Both the position numbers and the translations under genes were made by a program. Shown here in pieces: positions 17,423-25,405 of a DNA stretch of 36,282 nucleotides. Under the pieces are notes generated by a model, which saw only the letters and a list, made by a program, of their open reading frames with translations, did not search any database and was not told where the DNA came from. Numbering within the stretch: position 1 is the stretch's first letter; every line of letters starts with the position of its first letter. Source of the stretch: Bacteroidales bacterium (GTDB lineage Bacteria > Bacteroidota > Bacteroidia > Bacteroidales > ML635J-15); assembly GCA_017994175.1 (NCBI GenBank), contig JAGOLH010000030.1, positions 1-36,282 on the forward strand, written 5' to 3'.

Positions 17423-20400
17423 ATGAAGAAAATCAATGGGTTATTTGCTTTGATGTTTTGTTGCCTGATGGCGCATTCTCAGGAAGCAAATCTGATACTA
17501 CCCGAAGGCCATTTGGAAAAAATTATCCAGATTGGGTACAGTCCCGATGGAAATTATCTCGTAAGTGCCTCCGACGACAACACCATCAAAGTATGGGATG
17601 TGAGAACAGGCCGCTTACTTCATAACCTTTCTGACCATACTGACGATATTTTGAAATTTGTTTTTATTGAAAGTGGGACCAAAATCAGATCGTTATCACG
17701 CGATAAAACGGTTAGAACATGGAACATTAAAACAGGAGAGCTTGAATTTGTAAGTAGTGGCAGCAAAGTTGTAAATACACGTGCTTTTATAAATGAAAAA
17801 GGAACTCTTGTTGCCACTACCGATATGAACGACGGCATTGCCCGCATTTGGGATGTTACTGGAAAGGAATGGGTGCTTAAATATGAGTTACCTCTTAATG
17901 CAGAAAGTCCATTGTATTTAGTCTGTTTCAGCGATAATGACAAATATGTTTGCACAAACTATGAGGAAGGAAAAGCTGCCGTATGGGATCTGGAATCCGG
18001 GGAAAAGAGGTTTGTAACAAAGAATAAGGGAATCATTTTTACAGCATCTTTTAGCAACGACAACAGAAAATTAATTACAATTATCTCCGACACATTATCA
18101 GTCTGGAATATTGAGACCGGTAAATTGAGTTTTGAAGTAAAGAAGAACAACGGGTGTATTTCTTGTGCAAAATATAGCAACAACGATTCAATTATTATTA
18201 CCGGTTCTACAAGAGGCGAACTCAGGATTTTTGAAGGGGCGACAGGGAAATTAATACGAAAAATACCAGCCAATATCGACGAAATTTCCGATATAGCGAT
18301 TTCGTCCGATAGTCGATTTGTTTATTCTGTCGATTACGAAGGGTTAGTTACGAAATCAGACCTTTCGACCGGAAAGTTGATTAGCGAGTTTTCAACCTTG
18401 TATGGTAGCAATAGCACAATGAGATTTCGGCTTCGCCTTTCGTTAAGCCCCGATGAAAAAACCTTGGCAGTTACCAATTTTGCAGGAACAGTTGAAATAT
18501 GGAACATTGCCGACAACAGGATTCTTCATGAACTGAAGGGGCAGACATCTAAGATAAAAAAACCTGTTTTTAGTCCTTTGGGCGATATTGTTGCAGTGGT
18601 GAGCGCTGATTTCACGGTTAAAGTTTGGAATTATAAAAATGCAAGCTTATTACATTCTCTAAAGGGCCATCAAACCCCCATCGAAACCCTGACTTTTACG
18701 CCAGATGGGTCAAAGATTATAACTACTTCCGAAGATGGCTTTCTAAAAGTGTGGGACGTTTCAACAGGTCGGTTGTTATTTAGTATCGAGGATTTGTATT
18801 CCAGAATTGATGATGTGCTAATAAGCCCTAACGGAAAATATCTTTTTATTCTCCCCCGATGGAAAAATCCAAGAGTTTACAATATTCTTTCTGGCGAATT
18901 GCTGTTTGAACTCATGATTGAATCTTCAAAATTTAGGGGTGCATACTATTCGGATAGTGGAAGCTATTTGTATGTTTTTTATCGGGAAAACGACCAGATT
19001 AAATATCTTGAAATAAATGTAACAAAAAGCATTGCTATTGATGACATCCCAGTGGGAGAAATCGAAAATCATGAATTTGACGGTCATAAAACGGTCTTAT
19101 TGTTGCCCGATAAAAGCGGGTTACTTTACCTGGATGAATTTGAGTTAAATTATTGCAGTTTAACCGATAAAAACAAAAATGTGGTTTTTAGCGCACATCC
19201 GATGGAGATAACCAAAGATCCTTTTAACAATAACGGTAAATTAATTGTGTTCGACACTTACGATGGAACCGATGAATTACATGCCCAGGTTTGTGATATC
19301 GAAACTGGAAAAACAGTTTATGATTTATCCGGATATACATTTAATCCCAATGGCGGGATCGAACAGCCATTCAGCAGCGATGCCCGTTGGATACTCACCA
19401 TGGATGACTCAGGTTTTGTAAGGGTATGGAACGCCGCTGACGGAAAACTAAAAACCGAAATAAAATGCGGTGATGTAAATAATATACTGGCATTTGCCCG
19501 ATTTATGCCTGACAATAATACAGTTATGGCCGGTAGTTTTAAAGTTAACGAAATGCAATATATCTACCACTTTAATCCTGTTGGAATTTATGACATCGAA
19601 ACGGGAAATCTCATCGGAACAATACCTTTTGAGCAAGGATTTCCTGCCGCATTTTGCGATAGTGAAAACATCGCTGCCTATTGTAATAACTCTCAGTTGG
19701 TGTTATACGACACCAAAACATGCAAACAAAACGCCTCGTATATTGCTCTCGATAATAGCGAGTATATAGTGATTACCCCTGAAAAATATTATAAATGCTC
19801 AAAAAATGCTGCAGGAAAAGTACTTTGGCGCGCTGGTGGTAAGTTTTACCGCTTCGATCAGTTCGATTTGCAGTATAACCGGCCTGACATTGTGCTCGAA
19901 AAAGTAGGTAATCCCGACACAGTATTAATAAAACTTTACAGGGAAGCCTATAAGAAACGCCTGAGAAAAAGCGGATTCAGTGAAAATGTATTTCAACCGG
20001 GTTGGAGCTGTCCGGAGGTTGAAATTTTAAATGCCAGCACATTCCCATGGATAACTGATAAATCAAAAATTACATTGAATATCGTTGCGGAAGATAAAAA
20101 TGCCTCACTCAACAGGTTAAATATCAGTGTTAATGAGGTGCCGATAAATGGTGTAACCGGCATCGGGATAAAAACCGATAACTTGCCGTCGGTCGAGAAT
20201 TGGGTCGAAGTGGACCTTTGTGAGGGGTACAACATTATTGAAGTCTCCTGTACCAATGAATTTGGGGTTGAGTCATTTAAAGAAAATCTCGAAATTAATT
20301 ATGTGCCGGCGGTTCCTCATCAACCAATCCTGCACCTGATTGCTGTATCGGTATCGGAATATGCGGATGGGAGTTTTAATCTTACCTATCCGGTAAAAGA

Positions 20401-21175
20401 CGGAAGGGACATGGTTGCTTTATTGGGGAATGGAACATCCGGAACCTCAGCAATTGCCGTGGTCGACACATTGTTCAACGCAATGGCAACCCGAAGCAAT
20501 TTGCTTGATATGAAAACTGATCTTGGCAAAACAAATATCGACGATATTGTGATTTTATATCTATCAGGGCATGGGTTACTTAGCGATAATCTTGATTTTT
20601 ATTATGCAACTTACAATGTCGATTTTGCACACCCCGAATTACAGGGCATTTCGTACGACGAACTGGAATGGCTACTCGACGGTATTCCGGCACGTAAAAA
20701 ATTAATACTAATCGATGCCTGCCATAGCGGAGAACTCGACAGAGATTATGTTGATCAGACCAACGACAGTGTTATACTTGCCGATGGCACACGCAGCGGA
20801 CTGAAAACTTATTCCTATAAAACCGCCATGATGCCATCGCAGCAGGGAAATATACCGTTTAACTCAGCATTTGAACTCATGCAGGAAACTTTCAACGACC
20901 TGAGTAAAGGTTCCGGCGCTGTTGTAATTTCTGCTGCGTCTGGCACGGGTTTTGCAATCGAGTCGCCCGTGTGGAATAACGGAGTTTTTACGTATGCAGT
21001 TATTTCAGGATTAAAAGAGTTGAGGGCTGATTTGAACAATGATAATATGATTACTGTTTCTGAATTGAAAGTTTTTGTAAGCAACGAAGTGGAATCGCTA
21101 ACCAGAGGAAGGCAAAAACCATCGGGAAGGGGCGAAAGTTTGCTTTTCGACTGGAAATTGGTGCAGAAAGAATGA
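17423..21175 (+). CDS. Exported WD40-repeat protein with C-terminal caspase (peptidase C14-like) domain
   Basis: A 1250-residue protein counted from the ATG at 17423, which gives signal peptide MKKINGLFALMFCCLMAHSQ; the in-frame start at 17372 would add 17 residues before it. Residues ~25-710 hold many WD40 blades, with at least a dozen W-D/W-N endings such as IKVWDVRTG, VRTWNIKTG, LKVWDVSTG and VRVWNAADG, enough for two propellers. After an Ig-like linker (~850-965) comes a clan CD caspase domain (~968-1250). It has the catalytic pair in YLSGHGLL (His1050) and LILIDACHSGE (Cys1100), both intact. WD40-caspase fusions occur in many bacteria, mostly uncharacterised. The propellers probably sense or bind a partner and control proteolysis in the envelope or outside the cell; that is inference. 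It follows the radical SAM/SPASM gene by 103 nt. Confidence 0.9.
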   Translation: MKKINGLFALMFCCLMAHSQEANLILPEGHLEKIIQIGYSPDGNYLVSASDDNTIKVWDVRTGRLLHNLSDHTDDILKFVFIESGTKIRSLSRDKTVRTWNIKTGELEFVSSGSKVVNTRAFINEKGTLVATTDMNDGIARIWDVTGKEWVLKYELPLNAESPLYLVCFSDNDKYVCTNYEEGKAAVWDLESGEKRFVTKNKGIIFTASFSNDNRKLITIISDTLSVWNIETGKLSFEVKKNNGCISCAKYSNNDSIIITGSTRGELRIFEGATGKLIRKIPANIDEISDIAISSDSRFVYSVDYEGLVTKSDLSTGKLISEFSTLYGSNSTMRFRLRLSLSPDEKTLAVTNFAGTVEIWNIADNRILHELKGQTSKIKKPVFSPLGDIVAVVSADFTVKVWNYKNASLLHSLKGHQTPIETLTFTPDGSKIITTSEDGFLKVWDVSTGRLLFSIEDLYSRIDDVLISPNGKYLFILPRWKNPRVYNILSGELLFELMIESSKFRGAYYSDSGSYLYVFYRENDQIKYLEINVTKSIAIDDIPVGEIENHEFDGHKTVLLLPDKSGLLYLDEFELNYCSLTDKNKNVVFSAHPMEITKDPFNNNGKLIVFDTYDGTDELHAQVCDIETGKTVYDLSGYTFNPNGGIEQPFSSDARWILTMDDSGFVRVWNAADGKLKTEIKCGDVNNILAFARFMPDNNTVMAGSFKVNEMQYIYHFNPVGIYDIETGNLIGTIPFEQGFPAAFCDSENIAAYCNNSQLVLYDTKTCKQNASYIALDNSEYIVITPEKYYKCSKNAAGKVLWRAGGKFYRFDQFDLQYNRPDIVLEKVGNPDTVLIKLYREAYKKRLRKSGFSENVFQPGWSCPEVEILNASTFPWITDKSKITLNIVAEDKNASLNRLNISVNEVPINGVTGIGIKTDNLPSVENWVEVDLCEGYNIIEVSCTNEFGVESFKENLEINYVPAVPHQPILHLIAVSVSEYADGSFNLTYPVKDGRDMVALLGNGTSGTSAIAVVDTLFNAMATRSNLLDMKTDLGKTNIDDIVILYLSGHGLLSDNLDFYYATYNVDFAHPELQGISYDELEWLLDGIPARKKLILIDACHSGELDRDYVDQTNDSVILADGTRSGLKTYSYKTAMMPSQQGNIPFNSAFELMQETFNDLSKGSGAVVISAASGTGFAIESPVWNNGVFTYAVISGLKELRADLNNDNMITVSELKVFVSNEVESLTRGRQKPSGRGESLLFDWKLVQKE

Positions 21176-21254
21176 TAAACTCTCAAAACAATAAATAATG
21201 ATTTGGTTTGCTTAAAAACACTAAAAAATCTGCCGATTGTATTAATAAATATGT

Positions 21255-21262
21255 TATTTTTG
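21255..21262 (+). promoter_or_regulatory. -7 box for the 21302 lipoprotein gene
   Basis: TATTTTTG matches TAnnTTTG. TTG at 21237-21239 lies only 15 nt upstream, shorter than usual. The predicted start near 21269 gives a leader of about 33 nt. Confidence 0.45.
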
Positions 21263-21301
21263 TAACCTAAATAAACTAAGTTTAATTTAAATTCTAATTC
21301 T

Positions 21302-22369
21302 ATGAAAACATTACGAATTGCAGTTGTTTTAATTATTGCGGCTTTCTCAACCTATATGCTTACCAGCTGCGACCCTGAGAGTGCTGAACCTACAATCACT
21401 TGGGAAGGTATTATTTCGTATAACTACGATGCAAACGAAGATGGCAACTATACTCACACTTTGAATTTGGTAGTTGATGCCGAAGCAGGGATAAACCTGT
21501 TTAATATCTGGAAACATGTAATTACCGACACCGACACAGTATCGTCGCTTGTTGACAGTCCTGCCGATTGCATCGGACTGCTTACCTACAACCACGATCT
21601 CGATATCGCAGTTACTCCTGCTGACGTAGCCGGTGGCGTTACAAAAATTATTTATGAATTCGAAGTTACCGACAACGATTTGAATACCGTAACCGAAGAA
21701 TTTGTAATTTTTGTTACCAACGGAATATTGAGCTATAATGTTACTTTTATTGTAAAAGACGGAGCAGGTGCCGACATTACAGATGCTATCATGGTTTTTG
21801 GTGATTCTACCAACACAGCCGGCGACTACACACTCGTTAATGTTCCCACAGGAACCTACAACTACACTGTGAACAAAGCCGGATACCAAGCTGTAAATGC
21901 AACTGATTTTGTCTTAGAATCTGACACTACCATTTCGGTCGTTTTACATAAGCTTTTATCAGCTTATTCAGAAAATGTTCTTATTACCCAAAGCGTAACT
22001 TCATCTTATGCAACCTACGAAGGTGTTCGTGTATCGGAAACCGAAAACACAACCATTGGCGTTAAATATCACACCAATACAGCCAATACCATCGTAATTA
22101 AGACAACAACCAACTGCGAAGGATGGGTAATTGTTGACAACGACAGCTACACTACCTTAGATGAGATTATTGCTGCTTATGCTGCCAGAACACCGGTTGC
22201 CGAATATGAACTTCCGTTCGACTATGCCAGCAAAGCCTATGCAGCCCGTTATTTTATTTCGAAAGTTGACGGTGCTTACTTGTTGGTAAAATATGTTGAC
22301 GGATTTGTAAACCCCAACGATATTGATGGTAATTTGGGTAATGTTATTGCATTCCAATACAAATTCTAA
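21302..22369 (+). CDS. Lipoprotein with carboxypeptidase-regulatory-like domain, function unknown
   Basis: A 355-residue protein with lipobox LTSC (Cys23) after a hydrophobic signal, so it is an envelope lipoprotein. The mature start is DPESAEP, acidic and close to the cysteine, compatible with surface export. Residues ~30-140 resemble an Ig/PKD-like module (YEFEVTDNDLNTV). Residues ~142-220 look like a carboxypeptidase regulatory-like or CnaB-type beta-sandwich (VTFIVKDGAG, LVNVPTGTYNYTVNKAGY). Residues ~222-355 are a C-terminal domain I do not recognise. The gene has its own -7 box and is followed by a strong terminator, so it looks monocistronic. It lies downstream of the WD40-caspase gene, but a functional link is not shown by the sequence. 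Confidence 0.8.
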   Translation: MKTLRIAVVLIIAAFSTYMLTSCDPESAEPTITWEGIISYNYDANEDGNYTHTLNLVVDAEAGINLFNIWKHVITDTDTVSSLVDSPADCIGLLTYNHDLDIAVTPADVAGGVTKIIYEFEVTDNDLNTVTEEFVIFVTNGILSYNVTFIVKDGAGADITDAIMVFGDSTNTAGDYTLVNVPTGTYNYTVNKAGYQAVNATDFVLESDTTISVVLHKLLSAYSENVLITQSVTSSYATYEGVRVSETENTTIGVKYHTNTANTIVIKTTTNCEGWVIVDNDSYTTLDEIIAAYAARTPVAEYELPFDYASKAYAARYFISKVDGAYLLVKYVDGFVNPNDIDGNLGNVIAFQYKF

Positions 22370-22385
22370 AAGAAGCTGATATGAT

Positions 22386-22417
22386 AAAAAGCTGTCCGAA
22401 AGGGCAGCTTTTTTTTT
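22386..22417 (+). terminator. Intrinsic terminator of the 21302 lipoprotein gene
   Basis: GCTGTCC at 22391-22397 pairs with GGGCAGC at 22402-22408 (one G-T wobble) around a GAAA loop. It is preceded by an A-run and followed by nine T, starting 17 nt after the stop codon. Confidence 0.85.
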
Positions 22418-22420
22418 ATG

Positions 22421-22478
22421 CCCCTGTCATGCTGAGTAGAGAAGCGAAGCGAAACGATAATTGAAGCATAGACAGGGG
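22421..22478. repeat. REP-like intergenic hairpin element
   Basis: CCCCTGTC at 22421-22428 is the exact inverse of GACAGGGG at 22471-22478. The inside begins TCATGCTGAG and carries GAAGCGAAGCG, resembling the dispersed 'TGTCATGCTGAGCGAAG' type of intergenic repeat found in many genomes. With one copy in the window this is recognition by pattern only. Confidence 0.4.
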
Positions 22479-22611
22479 ATTCGAAGCACAACAAACGACA
22501 CATTGTTTTACTGAGAAACAACGTACAAATGCATTGGTATATGTTGCATTCTAAAATAATTGCTTTTCTGCAACGATTTCTTTATTAATTTTACCGAAAA
22601 CAGTTTGATAT

Positions 22612-23775
22612 ATGGCACGAATTCTAGTTATCGACGATGAGCGCAGCATACGCAACACTATGAAAGACATTCTCGAATACGAGAAACACGAAGTTGATGT
22701 TGCCTGCGACGGAAAAGAGGCAATCGGGTTGATTAGCGAGAAAGCGTACGATGTGGCTTTTTGCGATATAAAAATGCCTCAGATGGACGGACTGGAAGTT
22801 CTCGAACAGATTAAAACCATCAACCCCGACTTATCGGTGGTTATGCTTTCGGGACATGGCACCATCGAAACTGCAGTAGAATCGATTAAAAAGGGAGCCT
22901 TCGATTTTATTCAGAAACCGCCGGATATCAACCGTATCATGATCACTATCCGCAACGCCATGGACAAATCACAGTTGGTGAACGAAACCCGGCAGTTAAA
23001 GAAGAAAGTAGGGATGAAATACCAGATGGTAGGCAGCAGCGAGTCTATCAATAAAGTTAAAATCATGATCGATAAGGTTGCCCCCACCGATGCACGGGTG
23101 ATGATAATGGGACCCAATGGAAGTGGGAAAGAGGTGGTAGCACGATGGATGCACGAAAAAAGTCACCGAAGTAACGGTCCTTTTGTGGAAGTGAATTGCG
23201 CTGCCATACCTTCAGAACTAATTGAAAGCGAGCTGTTCGGGCACGAAAAAGGTGCTTTTACTTCAGCAATAAAGCAGCGTATTGGTAAATTTGAACAGGC
23301 AACCGGGGGTACCTTGTTTCTCGACGAAATTGGTGATATGAGTCTGTCGGCTCAGGCAAAAGTGCTGAGAGCCCTGCAGGAAAACAAAATTACCCGTGTA
23401 GGCAGCGATAAGGACATTGCTGTCGATGTAAGGGTTATTACTGCTACAAACAAAGATTTACGAGCTGAAATCGATAATAAAAATTTCAGGGAAGATCTCT
23501 ATCACCGTCTGAGCGTCATTATCATCAAAGTTCCGTCGCTCAACGAGCGAATTGACGACGTCCCTGAACTGGCATCCTATTTTATTGAAATGGCCTGCTC
23601 AGAACAGGGAATTGCGGTGAAAAGCATTACTCCTGATGCCATTGAGGCATTGCAAAAATGTAAGTGGACAGGAAATATCCGTGAATTCCGTAATGTGATA
23701 GAGAGGTTGGTTATACTTTGTGGAAACTCAATAACTGCCAGCGACGTGGATGCCTATGTGTATCCATTAACCTAG
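22612..23775 (+). CDS. NtrC-type response regulator (REC + sigma-54 AAA+ domain) lacking the HTH domain
   Basis: A 387-residue two-component regulator. The receiver domain (~1-120) has the acidic pocket near residues 7-9 (DDE), phospho-acceptor Asp52 in [11 protein letters not shown], and the later Lys in FIQKPP. The AAA+ domain (~145-375) has Walker A GPNGSGKE at 167-174, the sigma-54 contact loop GAFTSA at 214-219 (consensus GAFTGA, Gly to Ser), Walker [13 protein letters not shown], and a [15 protein letters not shown] segment. The protein ends about 15 residues after that segment, so the usual Fis-type helix-turn-helix is absent. HTH-less relatives such as Helicobacter FlgR activate sigma-54 without specific enhancer binding. 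No histidine kinase is adjacent. The aspartase-like gene starts 4 nt after the stop, so the two are cotranscribed. Confidence 0.92.
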   Translation: MARILVIDDERSIRNTMKDILEYEKHEVDVACDGKEAIGLISEKAYDVAFCDIKMPQMDGLEVLEQIKTINPDLSVVMLSGHGTIETAVESIKKGAFDFIQKPPDINRIMITIRNAMDKSQLVNETRQLKKKVGMKYQMVGSSESINKVKIMIDKVAPTDARVMIMGPNGSGKEVVARWMHEKSHRSNGPFVEVNCAAIPSELIESELFGHEKGAFTSAIKQRIGKFEQATGGTLFLDEIGDMSLSAQAKVLRALQENKITRVGSDKDIAVDVRVITATNKDLRAEIDNKNFREDLYHRLSVIIIKVPSLNERIDDVPELASYFIEMACSEQGIAVKSITPDAIEALQKCKWTGNIREFRNVIERLVILCGNSITASDVDAYVYPLT

Positions 23776-23779
23776 ACTT

Positions 23780-25213
23780 ATGAGAAAAGAAAAAGACTTT
23801 TTAGGCGAAATGCAGATTCCTGCAAATGCCCTGTATGGAATACACGCAGCTAGGGCTGTTGCTAATTTTAAAAATGATAGTACCTTTCCAGTGGAATGGT
23901 ACAAGTCGGTTGGGGCTGTAAAGCTTGCCTGTTATAAGACATGTGAAAAGTTTTTTGAATTGAGCCTCGAAAAATTTGGGAAAAACCTGCCGCTGACAAT
24001 TATTGAAAGTAATGTTCTTGATGCACTCAAAGTTGCTGCTACCGAAGTGAGCCTGGGCAAATGGTTCGAATATTTCATAGTTCCTGCAGTTCAGGGTGGA
24101 GCGGGTACCAGTATTAATATGAATATCAATGAGATAATTGCAAATCGTGCACTGCAGATTACAGGACATAACCCGGGAGAATATCAATTTATTCACCCGG
24201 TGGAGCATGCCAACATTTACCAAAGCACAAACGATGTAATTCCAACAGCGATGCGGCTTGCAGTAATACAGTTGCTCACCGAGCTCGAAGAAGAGGTGAA
24301 TAAGCTCCGTCTGCTCATGGAAGAAACTGAACAGCGATTTCGGAATATTCCTCGGATAGCCTATACCCAAATGCAACAGGCTGTTCCAACTACTTACGGA
24401 AAACTCTTTAGTACGTACTGCGATGCCCTTGCGCGCGACTGGTGGCGTATTTCCAAATGTTTTGAACGCATCAAAACGGTCAACCTTGGTGGAAGCGCTG
24501 TAGGAACAAGCATAACAGTGCCCAGATATTTTGTTATGGAAGCTGTAAGAACCCTGCAGAAAAACACAGGATTACCGCTAACCCGTGGTGAAAACCTTTG
24601 CGATGCTACCGCAAATAACGATGCACTGGTCGAAGTGCATGCCATCCTGAAATCGCATGCGGTAAATATTGAAAAATTTGCCTCCGACTTACGGTTGCTT
24701 GCTGCAGATATCAGCAATGAAAACCTGTCAATACCGCAAAAGCAGGTAGGCTCCAGCATTATGCCCGGTAAAATCAATCCGGTAATACCGGAATTTCTTA
24801 TTAGCATTGCACACCGTGTGTATGCTAACGACCAGATGATCGCTTCGCTTTGTGCACAGGGTTGCCTAGAACTGAATGCATACCTGCCTTCCATCGGGAA
24901 TGCCATGATCGAAAGCCTGAAGCTCCTTATAGCAGCCGATATCAGTTTTCGCGAAAACTTACTGACGGGAATTAATGCAGATGCAGGAAAGAGCGAAGAA
25001 ATCTATCTGAAAAGCCCTGCCCTCAGCACCGCATTGCTTCCTTATATTGGTTACGAAAAAGCTTCCGAAGTTGCGTCATATATGCAGCAACACCGCTGCA
25101 CTATTTTTGAAGCTAACAAAGCACTTGGCTTCATCGAAGAACAAAAACTGCATGAAGCTTTGCACCCCGATAAACTGCTAAAACAGGGGTTTTCGATTAA
25201 AGATCTATTGTAA
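23780..25213 (+). CDS. Aspartate ammonia-lyase-like enzyme (fumarase/aspartase superfamily)
   Basis: A 477-residue protein of normal length for aspartase, which splits L-aspartate into fumarate and ammonia. It shows the superfamily's three conserved regions: QGGAGTSINMNINE (~112-125); HPVEHANIYQSTNDVIPTAM (~140-159); and the mobile signature loop GSSIMPGKINPVIPE at ~324-338, whose second Ser (326) is the expected catalytic base. IANRA and GENLCDATANNDALVEVH also fit the family. Variants such as PGK instead of PAK and LNAYLPSIGNAM suggest a divergent aspartase subgroup; fumarase or another lyase activity cannot be ruled out. Cytoplasmic. Aspartase-like genes are found in the [FeFe]-hydrogenase maturation clusters of some Bacteroides, but no hydEFG gene is seen here. 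It is translationally close-coupled to the regulator upstream. Confidence 0.85.
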   Translation: MRKEKDFLGEMQIPANALYGIHAARAVANFKNDSTFPVEWYKSVGAVKLACYKTCEKFFELSLEKFGKNLPLTIIESNVLDALKVAATEVSLGKWFEYFIVPAVQGGAGTSINMNINEIIANRALQITGHNPGEYQFIHPVEHANIYQSTNDVIPTAMRLAVIQLLTELEEEVNKLRLLMEETEQRFRNIPRIAYTQMQQAVPTTYGKLFSTYCDALARDWWRISKCFERIKTVNLGGSAVGTSITVPRYFVMEAVRTLQKNTGLPLTRGENLCDATANNDALVEVHAILKSHAVNIEKFASDLRLLAADISNENLSIPQKQVGSSIMPGKINPVIPEFLISIAHRVYANDQMIASLCAQGCLELNAYLPSIGNAMIESLKLLIAADISFRENLLTGINADAGKSEEIYLKSPALSTALLPYIGYEKASEVASYMQQHRCTIFEANKALGFIEEQKLHEALHPDKLLKQGFSIKDLL

Positions 25214-25228
25214 GTGTGAACAATTCAG

Positions 25229-25330
25229 CTATTTAAACGAAAAAGTCCAGTTCACGTTGCCGGTTTTACGATCGATACTCATAAGTCCCAATGTTTTCAT
25301 TCGGATGATGAGATTGCCTTTTTCTGCCAT
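25229..25330 (-). other. 33-codon in-frame tail beyond the DUF5916 gene stop (possible remnant or mini-ORF)
   Basis: On the minus strand, an open stretch begins directly after the TAA of the DUF5916 gene (25408-25406), in the same frame, and runs to TAG at 25231-25229. Its first ATG is at 25330 and gives a 33-residue peptide starting MAEKGNLIIRMK and ending NWTFSFK. The composition is protein-like and the upstream in-frame codons read NNPCDLQYIA. It could be the degraded 3' end of another gene, a readthrough extension or chance. No promoter is evident. Confidence 0.25.
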
Positions 25331-25405
25331 GGCAATATATTGTAAATCGCAAGGGTTGTTTGATTGTGCTGCCTTTTTTTGTTTTCTTTTGTCCGCGGAA
25401 AAATT

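Noticed and set aside
21347-21889. Minus-strand open frame of 180 codons opposite the 21302 lipoprotein
   Set aside because: It is antisense to a gene with lipobox, -7 box and terminator, and shows no recognisable domain.
23801-24906. Minus-strand open frames opposite the aspartase-like gene (191 and 170 codons)
   Set aside because: They are shadows of a gene with intact superfamily signatures.
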